NCBI RefSeq assembly: GCF_001190945.1
Contig: NZ_CP011112.1
Coordinates: forward strand, 558,001-622,000
Direction of reading: 5' to 3'
Length of the DNA stretch: 64,000 nt
Source: Luteipulveratus mongoliensis
GTDB lineage: Bacteria; Actinomycetota; Actinomycetes; Actinomycetales; Dermatophilaceae
This document shows, piece after piece, positions 48,974 through 61,000 of this stretch. The notes under the pieces are model-generated. The model was not told the DNA's origin and made no database searches. It worked only from the letters and a program-made list of their open reading frames with translations. The position numbers and the translations under genes are program-made. Positions within the stretch are counted from its first letter, which is position 1. Every line of letters begins with the position of its first letter.

Positions 48974-50077
48974 ATGACCAGCGCACGGATTCGTCGACGC
49001 CTCCGACCCGCGGGCCTACAGGGGATCGCCGCGGCAGGCGTCGTCCTACTGGCTCTGGCCGCATGCGGCAGCGACGGCGGCCAGGCGGGAAATGGAACGC
49101 GGACTGTGACGAAGACGGTGGCTCCGTCGTCAGCCACCGATCCCGGCGCCGCCCCGACAGCTCTCACAGGTTCTTGGGCCGCTCATCCCGGCCAGGCCGA
49201 TGAGGTTCAGAAAAAGCTCATCGCGAAGGGCTACGAGTGCACCAAGCACTCGGACACCGCAGCCGATCTTCGGCTGTGTTCGAAGTCGGCGACGTACAAG
49301 GCTCGGGACCAGTTCGAGCACGACCGCGTCATCGGATCTAGCATTCGTTTCCTGTCGGACAGCAAGGGCACGGTGTTGCTGGCGAACCTCCAGTCGTCTG
49401 AGGCTGGAAGGGACGACCCACTCGATGAAATGGCTGGAGCTGTGTTGCCGCCATCCGACGCCGCTGTCTTCTCAGCCGACGGAGCGACGCTGATCTGGGG
49501 TTCTGTGAAGAATGGAACCAACACCGTTTTGAAGGTCAAGGGCTGGGAATCCACGACGCGATACACGCCGGAGTACAAGCCGATTGCAATGACCAAAGAG
49601 CAGGCGCTCCCCTTGCTGCAAGGCGCTAAGCTAAATTGCCACTTCACCTCGGCGACCGCGGTCGACAACCTCCAGGGTCTCGATTGCACCGACCCAAGGC
49701 TGAAGAACAATGACTTCCTTGACGCCGGCGATGCATCTGTCTCAATCCCGGACGACGGCCGAGGAATCGACGGCATAGGGGCCGTGGTCGAACTGGACTA
49801 CAACGCGGACCTGGACGGTACACGTATTCGCCCGGTGGGCCCTCTGCTATCCAAGGCCGCCGCAGCCCTCCGGGACCCAGGCATCAAGGGCGCTGTCGAT
49901 TGGGCGAAGCGGCACTTTGACGGAGTGGCTCACTCCGCCTACGTAGGTCAGTGGCTCGTCTCCACTGAGCTCCACGAAGGGGCTAGCTTCAAGGTCCGCA
50001 TCACCGGTGAGCAGCCGAACCTCGGCATCGTCGACGAGGGAGCGGACGACAGAGCGGACCCATCGAGCACCGACTGA
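48974..50077 (+). CDS. Lipoprotein of unknown function
   Basis: The protein has 367 residues. The signal peptide ends with the lipobox LALAAC (Cys31). The mature part starts with a Thr/Ser-rich spacer and has no recognised domain; it includes paired Cys (YECTKH to LRLCSK, LNCHF to LDCTD). GGGGA six bases before the ATG at 48974 favours this start; ATGs at 48938 and 48959 are in frame. Codon use is noticeably less G/C-biased than in the secretion genes upstream, suggesting a different origin. It follows the locus after 146 bp. Confidence 0.75.
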   Translation: MTSARIRRRLRPAGLQGIAAAGVVLLALAACGSDGGQAGNGTRTVTKTVAPSSATDPGAAPTALTGSWAAHPGQADEVQKKLIAKGYECTKHSDTAADLRLCSKSATYKARDQFEHDRVIGSSIRFLSDSKGTVLLANLQSSEAGRDDPLDEMAGAVLPPSDAAVFSADGATLIWGSVKNGTNTVLKVKGWESTTRYTPEYKPIAMTKEQALPLLQGAKLNCHFTSATAVDNLQGLDCTDPRLKNNDFLDAGDASVSIPDDGRGIDGIGAVVELDYNADLDGTRIRPVGPLLSKAAAALRDPGIKGAVDWAKRHFDGVAHSAYVGQWLVSTELHEGASFKVRITGEQPNLGIVDEGADDRADPSSTD

Positions 50078-50180
50078 ACGCGTTCTCACGGCTCGAGGTG
50101 GGGCCCGTTGCGCCCAACCCAGAGGCGGCGAACTTGCCAACTAACCCCGTTGCCCCTCAAACCTACTCGCGGCAATCCCG

Positions 50181-50960
50181 TCAGCGCTCAAGCTCGGGAC
50201 CGCGCTCTCGTCCGATTGCCGGCCCCTGGGTGTACGCCGTGGGCAGGTCCGACGGGGTAGGTCCCTCACGGTGGGCGCGTGCGACGCGTTCGGTCGTGGA
50301 GCCGGGGCGCTCGAGCTCGCTCAGCCGTGAAGTTGCGGATTGCCCTGGTGTCAAACCTGATTGGGCGACCTTGTCGCTGCGCTGAGCCGGCGGCACCACG
50401 GCGTTCAGGTGCTCGGCGAACGGCTTCAGGTCGTGCAGGCGGGCCATCTTCTCGATCAGGGCCGGCATCGTGTTCGGCTCACGGTCGGTTCGGCTGATCA
50501 TCTCGTTCATCGCCGCGAGGACTGGTTCAGGGCGTTCATTGAGCAACTTGCTCAGGAAGACCGACGTCCGCTCGACTCGAATCGCATTGCGCCCGCTGGT
50601 CGGTGGATCGAAGTCCTTGACGTTCTCGGTCACCAGCGTGGTCGACTCCGAGTGCACGGCGGCTGCGAGGACGTGCTTGTCCTTCGCATCGGCTCGCATC
50701 TCAGGAATCAGATGCTCGTAGTCCGTCACCATGGCAAGCGGAAAGACCTCGTTCATCCGATCGAGTCGTCGGTCGATGGCCGCCTCCGACAGTCCAGATG
50801 GACGATTCCGGCGCACTTCGTTCAGCACCTCTTGTGACCATCGCGGCTCAAGGACGTTGTGGTCAGCCAGGGTGAGGAATATGTCTGTCTGCTGGTACCC
50901 GCGCAGGACATTCGCGTCCAGAAATGTTGCGTCCAAGGAATCCTGCGTCGGCGCGGGCAT
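50181..50960 (-). CDS. PIN-domain ribonuclease, probable toxin
   Basis: The protein has 259 residues. The PIN fold (about 12-125) has the acidic site Asp15 (FLDANVL), Glu44/Glu48, Asp94 (DAKDKHVLAAA) and Asp116 (TENVKDF), so a metal-dependent RNase is likely. The last 100 residues, rich in Arg, Pro and Thr, are an extension not seen in small VapC toxins. It follows the helix-turn-helix gene by 8 bp in the same operon, in the usual antitoxin-toxin order. Confidence 0.85.
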   Translation of the reverse strand: MPAPTQDSLDATFLDANVLRGYQQTDIFLTLADHNVLEPRWSQEVLNEVRRNRPSGLSEAAIDRRLDRMNEVFPLAMVTDYEHLIPEMRADAKDKHVLAAAVHSESTTLVTENVKDFDPPTSGRNAIRVERTSVFLSKLLNERPEPVLAAMNEMISRTDREPNTMPALIEKMARLHDLKPFAEHLNAVVPPAQRSDKVAQSGLTPGQSATSRLSELERPGSTTERVARAHREGPTPSDLPTAYTQGPAIGRERGPELER

Positions 50961-50968
50961 AGTGGCCC

Positions 50969-51397
50969 CTACCGGGCCGTGTCGTCATCGGAGGACGAGT
51001 CGTCGTAGTCCGACTCGCTGAGCATCTCGTTGAGACGAGTGTGGCGCTCTGATCTGCGCCGCTCGTCGAACTGCAGGACATCCTCGAGCTTTACCCATTC
51101 GCTGTACTTGTCTGCGCGGAAAGGGAATTCGTCCCTGGCCGCGTAAGCCCGCAGATCACGGCGGCGCATCCCGATTGCTCCAGCCGCTTCGTCGATCGGG
51201 AGCTCGAGACGTAGCGCCGTGACCTTCGCGGCGAGTCCTCGCTCCATCGCCGCTTCGACGAACTCCATGGCTGCGTAGGCAGCCTCTGAGATGTTCCGCC
51301 GCGTGCCGTCGGGGCCGATCAGAGCAGGCCCATCGACAGACTGGGCGCCCTCCTCTGCGGGCAGGAAGACCTCGAACTGGCTCGCGACAACGTCCAT
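50969..51397 (-). CDS. Helix-turn-helix antitoxin partner of PIN protein
   Basis: The protein has 142 residues. The middle part (LRLELPIDEAAGAIGMRRRDLRAYAARDEFPF, here split as LPIDEAAGAIGMRRRDL and AYAARDEFPF) resembles an excisionase/MerR-like DNA-binding helix-turn-helix. An acidic, Ser/Asp-rich tail (ESDYDDSSSDDDTAR) could occupy the toxin's basic surface. A GTG at 51418 would add seven residues. The pairing with a PIN protein 8 bp downstream supports an antitoxin and autorepressor role. Confidence 0.75.
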   Translation of the reverse strand: MDVVASQFEVFLPAEEGAQSVDGPALIGPDGTRRNISEAAYAAMEFVEAAMERGLAAKVTALRLELPIDEAAGAIGMRRRDLRAYAARDEFPFRADKYSEWVKLEDVLQFDERRRSERHTRLNEMLSESDYDDSSSDDDTAR

Positions 51398-51433
51398 GCT
51401 CACGACCGTACTCAACACGTGACCCGTGAGGAG

Positions 51434-52360
51434 TCAGAGCCGACCGCGCTGCCGCACCTTCACGGCCGCACCAGCAAACACGACAACCACCAGACCGCCG
51501 AGAACCGTTGCCACCGTGAGCTTTTCGTCCAAGAGCAGGGCCGCCCACGAGATCGTCAGGACGGGCTGCACGAGCTGAACCTGGCTCACCTGCGCCATCG
51601 GTCCGATGGCCAGGCCGCGGTACCACGCGAAGAAGCCGAGGAACATGCTGACGACCCCGAGGTACGCGAACGCCCACCACTGCGTGGCCGTCGCCGCCGG
51701 GGCGTCCCGGGCGACGGAAACGAGGGCAAGGGCGAGCATCACCGGCGCGCACAGCAGCAACGCCCACGACACCGTCTGCCACGAGCCGAGCTCGCGGGCG
51801 AGCAGCCCGCCCTCGGCGTACCCGATGGCGGCGGCGATGACCGCGCCGAACAGCAGCAGGTCCGACCAGCTCACGTGCCCGAGCCCGCCCGACTGCGCCG
51901 ACGCGAAACCCATGGCCGCCGCAGCGCCCAGCCCGGCGACGATCCAGAACGTCACCGGTGGCCGCTCGTGGCCGCGGATGACGGCCATCGCGGCGGTCGC
52001 GGCCGGGAGCAGGGCGATGACGATGGCGCCATGGCTGGCGGGAGAGGTGGTGAGGGCGTACGACGTGAGTAGTGGAAAGCCCATCACGACACCGCCGCCG
52101 ACGACCGCGAGCCGCGCCCACTGCCGCCGATGAGGCATTCGCTGTCGGGTGACGGCGAGGGCGACAGCGGCGAGCGCGGCGGCGACCAGGGCGCGGGCTG
52201 ATCCGATGAACAGGGGCGACAGGCCGCCCACTGCGATGCGGGTGAAGGGGATCGTGAAGGAGAATGCGACCACTCCGAGCAGTCCCCAGAGGAGGCCGGC
52301 GCGACGCGGGGTCGATAGCACCGCGGGGCGAGAGAGCGTAGCGCTACTGTTGCCTGTCAT
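51434..52360 (-). CDS. EamA/DMT-family transporter
   Basis: The protein has 308 residues with ten hydrophobic helices in two EamA repeats (WGLLGVVAFSFTIPFTRIAV and LLLFGAVIAAAIGYAEGGLL mark the starts). These are exporters or importers of metabolites such as amino acids. The start codon overlaps that of the divergent MocR-type gene (the two ATGs share bases in CATG), so the regulator probably controls this transporter. The shared region holds outward -10 boxes for both genes. Confidence 0.9.
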   Translation of the reverse strand: MTGNSSATLSRPAVLSTPRRAGLLWGLLGVVAFSFTIPFTRIAVGGLSPLFIGSARALVAAALAAVALAVTRQRMPHRRQWARLAVVGGGVVMGFPLLTSYALTTSPASHGAIVIALLPAATAAMAVIRGHERPPVTFWIVAGLGAAAAMGFASAQSGGLGHVSWSDLLLFGAVIAAAIGYAEGGLLARELGSWQTVSWALLLCAPVMLALALVSVARDAPAATATQWWAFAYLGVVSMFLGFFAWYRGLAIGPMAQVSQVQLVQPVLTISWAALLLDEKLTVATVLGGLVVVVFAGAAVKVRQRGRL

Positions 52361-52380
52361 GAATAACGATAGCAGTGCGC
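52341..52380. promoter_or_regulatory. Overlapping divergent leaderless promoters
   Basis: The two start codons overlap in CATG (52358-52361). TACTGT (52345-52350) lies eight bases before the plus-strand ATG. TATCGT on the minus strand (52366-52371) lies five bases before the minus-strand ATG. The ends are symmetric (GCGCTACTG and CAGTGCGC), so the block may also be the MocR operator. Neither gene has a ribosome site. Confidence 0.55.
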
Positions 52381-53765
52381 GTATCGCCGCCGGTCTTCGC
52401 GAGTGGCTCCGCACTGCGCCGGCTGGTTCGCGCCTGCCGTCCACTCGCTTCCTCGTCGCGCAGCACCAGGCCAGCCCGGTCACGGTCCAGCGAGCGCTGC
52501 GAGAGCTCGCCCAGGCGGGCCTCGTCGAGACCCGCCCGGGCGTGGGGACGTTCGCCAGGTCCGTACGCGCCGCGCGGCCCGCGGACTACGGGTGGCAGAC
52601 GGCGGCCTTGCGCTCGCCACGCGCCCGTCCGCGCCCGGCGTCCGCTGCGATGCGCGACGCGCCCAACGACGTCATCGCCCTGCACTCCGGTTACCCGGAT
52701 CGAGAGCTGCTGCCCGAGCGACTGGTGCGCTCCGCTCTCACCCGGGCGGCTCGCGGAGTCTCAGCCCTGTCGCGACCGCCCGCAGTCGGCCTGCCCGAGC
52801 TTCAGGCGTGGTTTGCGCACGAGCTCGGCGAGTCCGGCCTGGACAGCATCAGCTCACCCGCGGCGAGCGATGTCATCGTCCTTCCCGGCAGTCAGAGCGG
52901 CCTCAGCTCGATCTTCCGCGCCCTCGTGCCCGGCGGTCAGCCGCTGCTCATGGAGTCCCCGACCTACTGGGGTGCGATTGCTGCTGCTGCACACGCCGAC
53001 GTACGCGTGGTGCCGGTCCCGTCCGACGCGCACGGTCCCGATCCTGCCGAGCTCGACCGCGCCTTCGACGAGACGGGGGGCCGGGTCTTCTACGCGCAGC
53101 CGACGTGGGCGAATCCGACTGGAGCGCAATGGAGTTCAGCGCGCGCGGCCGAGGTGCTGGACGTCGTACGAGCTCGCAAGGCCTTCCTGGTCGAGGACGA
53201 CTGGGCGCACGACTTCGGCATCGCCGCCACGCCTCGACCCGTCGCCGCTCACGACGACGCGGGCCACGTCGTCTACGTCCGGTCGCTCACCAAGAGCGTG
53301 TCTCCGGCCCTGCGAGTCGCGGCGGTGATCGCTCGAGGGCCGGCTCGTGAGCGCATCCTGGCCGACCGCAGCGCTGACTCGATGTACGTCAGTGGGGTCC
53401 TGCAGGCGGCCGCCCTCGACGTCGTCACCCAGCCCGCGTGGCAGACCCACCTGCGTGGCGTACGTCAGCAGCTGCGCGACCGTCGCGACCTCCTGGTGCG
53501 CAGCCTGGGCGAGCACGCCCCGCAGGCGCATCTCGACGCAGTGCCCACGGGCGGCCTGAATCTGTGGGTGCGGCTGCCCGACGCCACCGACCTCGACCTG
53601 CTGGCCGAGCGCTGTGAGCGGGCGGGCCTGCTGGTGGCACCCGGCAATGAATGGTTCCCCGCTGAGCCGGCGGGCGCGTACCTGCGCCTCAACTACTCGG
53701 GCCCCAACCCGTCGGCCTTTGCTCGCGGCGCGCGCATCCTCGGCGAAGCCCTCGATCGACCGTGA
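52359..53765 (+). CDS. MocR-type GntR/aminotransferase-like regulator
   Basis: The protein has 468 residues. An N-terminal GntR winged helix (about 1-70: GSRLPSTRFLVAQHQASP, TVQRALRELAQAGLVETRPG) is fused to a fold-type I aminotransferase-like domain (about 95-465). The PLP Lys lies in VRSLTKSVSPALRVA. Cofactor-site residues appear in YAQPTWANPTGAQ and VEDDWAHDFG. MocR proteins sense PLP-amino acid adducts and control nearby genes. The divergent EamA transporter with an overlapping start is the obvious target. Confidence 0.92.
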   Translation: MNNDSSARIAAGLREWLRTAPAGSRLPSTRFLVAQHQASPVTVQRALRELAQAGLVETRPGVGTFARSVRAARPADYGWQTAALRSPRARPRPASAAMRDAPNDVIALHSGYPDRELLPERLVRSALTRAARGVSALSRPPAVGLPELQAWFAHELGESGLDSISSPAASDVIVLPGSQSGLSSIFRALVPGGQPLLMESPTYWGAIAAAAHADVRVVPVPSDAHGPDPAELDRAFDETGGRVFYAQPTWANPTGAQWSSARAAEVLDVVRARKAFLVEDDWAHDFGIAATPRPVAAHDDAGHVVYVRSLTKSVSPALRVAAVIARGPARERILADRSADSMYVSGVLQAAALDVVTQPAWQTHLRGVRQQLRDRRDLLVRSLGEHAPQAHLDAVPTGGLNLWVRLPDATDLDLLAERCERAGLLVAPGNEWFPAEPAGAYLRLNYSGPNPSAFARGARILGEALDRP

Positions 53766-53859
53766 GCCAAGGTGACGCCTGACTGTCGGGCGGGCGCCTG
53801 ACCGACCAGTGAGCGCAAACGGTCTGTAGCCCAGGGCCTCGAGGGCCGATCGCGCGCAC

Positions 53860-53904
53860 TGAGCGGCCACTCAGCGCCAGTAGCGCGCAGTGAGTCGTCA
53901 CTCA
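53860..53904. promoter_or_regulatory. Paired TGAG-N6-CTCA inverted repeats
   Basis: Two 14-base inverted repeats of the same form, TGAGCGGCCACTCA (53860-53873) and TGAGTCGTCACTCA (53891-53904), lie 31 bp apart centre to centre, about three helical turns. They sit about 70-110 bp before the furA start codon. They could bind a regulator of furA-katG or stop transcription of the upstream gene. No T-run is present. Confidence 0.4.
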
Positions 53905-53936
53905 GTCGGGGCGGCGTGGCCACAAGCTCGGACAAC

Positions 53937-53957
53937 TCTTGACTAAGTCCAGAAAAC
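53937..53957 (+). promoter_or_regulatory. Probable FurA operator and -35 region
   Basis: TTGACTAAGTCCAGAAAA (53939-53956) closely resembles, as I recall it, the AT-rich FurA-binding site before furA in mycobacteria and streptomycetes (TTGACT, a short gap, TCCAGAAAA). TTGACT could also serve as -35. FurA would repress furA-katG until oxidised by peroxide. Confidence 0.65.
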
Positions 53958-53963
53958 GCGTGA

Positions 53964-56666
<2,703 letters not shown>

Positions 56667-56674
56667 TTGCTCCA

Positions 56675-56718
56675 AAGGGGTGCCGAGGGTGAGCGATGGC
56701 TCACCCTCGGCACCCCTT
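56675..56718 (+). terminator. Perfect 20-bp hairpin terminator
   Basis: Bases 56675-56694 and 56699-56718 are perfect inverted repeats around the loop GATG. The stem begins nine bases after the katG stop. There is no T-run, as is common for terminators in this group. Confidence 0.75.
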
Positions 56719-56815
56719 CGCATGTGCCCGCCGAATGGGCACGCAGAGCTGATGCCGCACTTTCCCGACGGCTGAGACGTTGTCGAGACACTGAGAACCG
56801 TCCCCAGGGGGTGCG

Positions 56816-57358
56816 ATGGCTCCGAAGTGGCAGGCAGCGGTATTGGTTGCTGGCGTCGTGTGCGTCGTCGGAGTGGGCGCAGGCGTCGTCTACTCCGCGG
56901 TCCATGAGGACCCTGAGCCCTGCGTGGTCCGAGGCTTTGCGAGCCCGCCCGCTCAGCGCGCCATCAAGAGCGCCTGTGCCGAGCTGGACGCCAAGCGGCC
57001 GTACGTCTGGGGCGGCGGCCACGGTCGAGCACCCGGTGCCAGCGGCGGCGGCTTCGACTGCTCGGGGCTCATGCGGTGGGCGTGGTACCGATCGACCGGT
57101 GTCGACTACGGGCCGGATCCCACGCGCACTCAAGGACAGGCGATGGTGCGGCACGGATTCGCCGCGCTCGCGGATCCGCACAACGACGACGCCTATCGGC
57201 CAGGAGACGTGATCGTCTGGCGCGGTCACACAGCGATGGTCATCGGCGACGGGTTGATGGTGCAGGCCGAGAATGGTCACGCGGGGCTGACGGTGAAGTC
57301 GATCTCCACGCAGGACGAGCAGGCAGTGACGGGTGTCTTTCGCTACAGCCGCGCGTGA
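56816..57358 (+). CDS. Secreted NlpC/P60 cell-wall peptidase
   Basis: The protein has 180 residues. An N-terminal hydrophobic segment (AAVLVAGVVCVVGVGAGVVY) acts as a signal or anchor. The NlpC/P60 domain (about 60-180) has the catalytic Cys in GGGFDCSGLM, preceded by KRPYVWGGGHG, and the catalytic His in WRGHTAMVIG. It would cleave peptide stems of peptidoglycan outside the cell. AGGGGG lies four bases before the ATG. It ends 2 bp from the convergent nucleotidyltransferase gene. Confidence 0.88.
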   Translation: MAPKWQAAVLVAGVVCVVGVGAGVVYSAVHEDPEPCVVRGFASPPAQRAIKSACAELDAKRPYVWGGGHGRAPGASGGGFDCSGLMRWAWYRSTGVDYGPDPTRTQGQAMVRHGFAALADPHNDDAYRPGDVIVWRGHTAMVIGDGLMVQAENGHAGLTVKSISTQDEQAVTGVFRYSRA

Positions 57359-57360
57359 CG

Positions 57361-58083
57361 CTAGCGCCCGACCTTCAGCGCGGCGATGGTTCGGCCGACG
57401 TCGCGCCGGGCCGCGCTCGCCTCACGGACCGGGCGTCGCCGAGTAGCGACACCGATGCGGCGAGCGGCAATGGACCGGATGACCTGCTCAGGCGCCTGGA
57501 TCTGCCCCATCGCCTCGGACTTGGTGATGAGCTCGGCCGTACGCCACGTGTGCCGCGCCCGTGCCATCGAGAGCAGAGCGAGGTCGCTGATCATCACGTC
57601 CCGGAAGATCCACGGACGGCGGTACGCCCAGCTCCAGTAGCCATCGAGCTCACTCTTGATCGCCCGGCGAACGTCGGAGTCGCTCATCGCGGGCAGTACG
57701 TCTGCGGGCGGCCGGCCCTTCAGGGCGAAGCCATGTCGGACCAGCTCGGCCCGCCCGATGCCGGACAGCGGACGTTGGATCAGCCGGCCGTGCGTCCAGG
57801 TCGGATGAGCCAAGGCAACGTCCGGGGCGACCGTCTCGGGGACGTAGACGCAACCGAGGTTGGCGCCGCGTCCGACGCCGCCGTCGAGTTCCTGGTGCCA
57901 GCGTCGAAGGGTCGTTCGTTGCTCTACCGTGACGACGCCCTCCGTGATGACGACGAGGTCGAGGTCACTCACGCCCGGCAGATAGTCACCCGTCGCGACC
58001 GAGCCGCCCACCCAGAGGTCCGTCGCCCAGTCGACCGTGTCGACCAGTCGCGCGAACTCCTCGAGCGGACGCGGCGTGCTCAC
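57361..58083 (-). CDS. Nucleotidyltransferase of aminoglycoside adenylyltransferase type
   Basis: The protein has 240 residues. The pol-beta-type motif GSVATGDYLPGVSDLDLVVI supplies the GS and the two Asp of DxD for metal binding. The C-terminal helical region (ELDGYWSWAYRRP, SMARARHTWRTAELITKSEA) resembles AadA-like enzymes. It may adenylylate an aminoglycoside or another hydroxyl-bearing molecule; resistance cannot be concluded. The gene is 3 bp downstream of the carboxylase gene and possibly shares its transcript. Confidence 0.82.
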   Translation of the reverse strand: MSTPRPLEEFARLVDTVDWATDLWVGGSVATGDYLPGVSDLDLVVITEGVVTVEQRTTLRRWHQELDGGVGRGANLGCVYVPETVAPDVALAHPTWTHGRLIQRPLSGIGRAELVRHGFALKGRPPADVLPAMSDSDVRRAIKSELDGYWSWAYRRPWIFRDVMISDLALLSMARARHTWRTAELITKSEAMGQIQAPEQVIRSIAARRIGVATRRRPVREASAARRDVGRTIAALKVGR

Positions 58084-58086
58084 CCG

Positions 58087-61000
58087 CTAGTGCGCAGGAC
58101 TCGACGGGGAAGCGCTCTCGTCGAGAACGGCGATGATCTTGGGCCGTAGGTCGGCGGCCGCGATCACCTCGTCGACCGAGCCGACCTCGACCGCGCGGTG
58201 GATGTTGTGGACGCCGTCGAACTCCGCAGCGACCTCACTGATCTTCTCGGCGCGCACGCTCGTGCGCAGATCGGCCAGGTCGGCTGTGAGCTTGACGTGG
58301 TCGCCACCCGAGGACGCGTTGAGCCGTGTCTCGAGCTCCTTGACCCGCGGGTCATCGGCGGTCCGGGCGTCGACGTCACGGGCGAACACGACCGCCGCGG
58401 CCGGCGCCCCGCCGAGCACGGAAGCGTACGAACCCTCGACGGCAAGCACCGTCATCTGAGGGTTCAGCGCCTTGGAGAAAACGACGAATGCCCCTCCGTG
58501 GTAACGGGATACGACGACAAACACGATCGGTCCGTCGAAGTTGACGATGGCCCGGCCGATCTCTGCGCCGTACTCCAGCTGCAGGTTGCGCATCGAGTCC
58601 GGTGACCCGTCGAAACCGGACAGGTTGGCCAAGACGACGAGTGGCCGGTTGCCCGATGCGGCGTTGATGGCGCGTGCGGCCTTCTTGGACGACCGGGGGA
58701 ACAGCGTGCCCGCGGTGTAGGTGTCCGGGCCGTCCGTGGGCGGGAACCCGCGACGTGGCACCGTCCGCGACTCGATGCCGAGCAAGCAGACCGGGGTGCC
58801 GCCCAGATGGGCGTCCCAGACGACGGCCGTCTCGGCGTCGGCCATGCCGGCCCACCGTTCGAGCGCGGTGTGGTCCTGGTCGACGACCGAGCGCATCAGG
58901 GTGCGGATGTCGAACGGCTTCTTGCGGTCCGGGTTGGTGGTGCGCGAGAAGATGTCGCCGACCGTCGTGAACTCACTGCCCTCGATGACGTGCGGGAAGG
59001 CCGTGACGTCCCGGTCCGCCGGGTCGGTGGTGGTCGTACGCCGTGGGCCGCTCTCCCCGGGTGCCGCGTAGCTGTGCTCGTAGTGGGCCATCACGATGTC
59101 GCGCGCGCCGGCGAGGTTGGGTGCCCAGTACTGAGCCTGACCGTTGGGTCCCATCACCCGGTCGTAGCCGCCGATGCCGTAGTTGTCCTCGGCGCTGACC
59201 CCACCGGAGAAGTCGAGCGACTGCTTGCCGGTCAGCACCATGGCGCTGTCCGGGGTCATCACGAGGATGCCCTTGGTGTGCATGAGCATCGTGGCCTCGG
59301 CGTTCCAGTAGGGCTGGGCACCGACATTGATCCCAGCCACGACGATGTTGATCTCGCCGCCGGCCTGGGTGAACTCGATGATCCGCTTGAGGCCGCGCGC
59401 CACCCAGTCCATGTTCTCGGTGCCGGAGTCCATCGCGATCCGGGCGCCGGCCGACAGCGAGTACCACTCGACCGGTACGCCCAGCTGCTCAGCGAGATCG
59501 ATGGCCGCGACGATCCGGGAGCACTCCGGCTCCGAGACGGCACCGAGTGCCTTCGTCGGGTCGCCGCAGAGCAGGACGCGTGTGACGCCCTCGGGGTGCA
59601 GCGTGGTGGGCGTCGACACGGTCCCGACGATGATCCCGGCCTTGTTGTGGCCGTACGGACGGTCGACCGGGACGAGTCGACCGGCGTCGTCGAGGTCGTA
59701 CTCGGTCGCTTTCCCGCGGCGACCGGCGACGAACGACACGAGCTCGTACGGGTACACCATGCCTCGCCGCCGTGCCCGCTGGACCTTCTCGGCGTACTCG
59801 TCCAACGGAGCGAGTCGCTCGGTGGGCGGCTCCTCGATGGACGTCTCGACACCCGAGCCGGGCTGACCGACGAACCGGGTGACGATCGGCACCACGTTGC
59901 CGGACGGGTCGACGACCCGGCCCTGCACGACGACTTCTTCAACCGCCGCACCGGCCGAGAGCGGCGCGATCTTGGACCGCAGCGCCGTCAGCTGCTCCAG
60001 CGGCGCCTCGACCACCGGCCAGAGCTGGACCCAGACCTGGTTGGCGTCCAGCCGCCCAGCGCTCGCGCCGAGTGCGGACCGGCCGCGGCGGATGGCTTCC
60101 AGACCGTTGGCGACCGCCCGCTCGACGTGTGGAAGCGAGGTGACCGTGCCGTTCTCATCGCGTACGACAGACACCTGTCGTACCTGGATCATCGCGATGA
60201 GCCGCTGATCTGACGGGTTGTCCGTGGCCGTGCAGTGGTAGAGCAGGACGTCCTCGGGCGCGCTGAGACGCTCGACCTCGAAGTTGCGCAGGCGCCACAG
60301 ATTGAGTCGCCGGCCGACCATCGGGTGCACGCCTCGCACCAGGCGGTCCTCGGACATGCCGCCGTCCTCGTCCGGACGGAAGGTGAAGTAGCCCACCGGG
60401 CCCGACCCGGTCGTACAGACGGCAACAGCCACGCGACGCGCATCCGAGTTGATCCCGAGCGCGGCCAACCGCTGCGCGAGGTCCGCGGAGACCTGATCGG
60501 CGTCCTCCGGCGCGTCCGGCCAGGAGAGGTAGAGGTCGACGACGGCTTGCTGCTCGTCGCCACGGCGGCCGAGCCGGGTGGCGATGCCCTGGGCGAGCGC
60601 CGTGCCCGCAGCGAGCTCATCGTTGAGTCCGACCGTGGACACCAGATGGGTCGGCCGGCCATCCAGCACGTAGTCGGCGAGCGCGAACGGACGGCCGCCG
60701 ACGGACTCCTCACGGACGTGGTCGAGGTCGTACTCCAGATAGTGCCGTCGGATGAGCACCTCGAGCATCGGCTCGTTGTCCGGTACGCCGTCGAGCAGTC
60801 GCTCGGACAGGAACCGGACGATCTGCTCAGGGATCGCGGCGAGCGTGGCGATCCGCTCCGACCGGTCCGCCACGTGCGGATCGGCCGCCAGCGCGGCCAC
60901 CTGCTCCCGCGCTTCGGCGAGGACTCCGGCTCGGTCCACGTCGACGGCCGGCTGGTCGAACCACGCGAAGCGGACGCTGCGCGCGAGATCGGCGAGGACC

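Noticed and set aside
36560-50077. Integrative conjugative element
   Set aside because: No integrase, relaxase, tRNA target or flanking attachment repeats could be found in the window.
58807-60213. 468-codon open frame on the plus strand
   Set aside because: Antisense to the carboxyltransferase part of the carboxylase, with no protein-like features.
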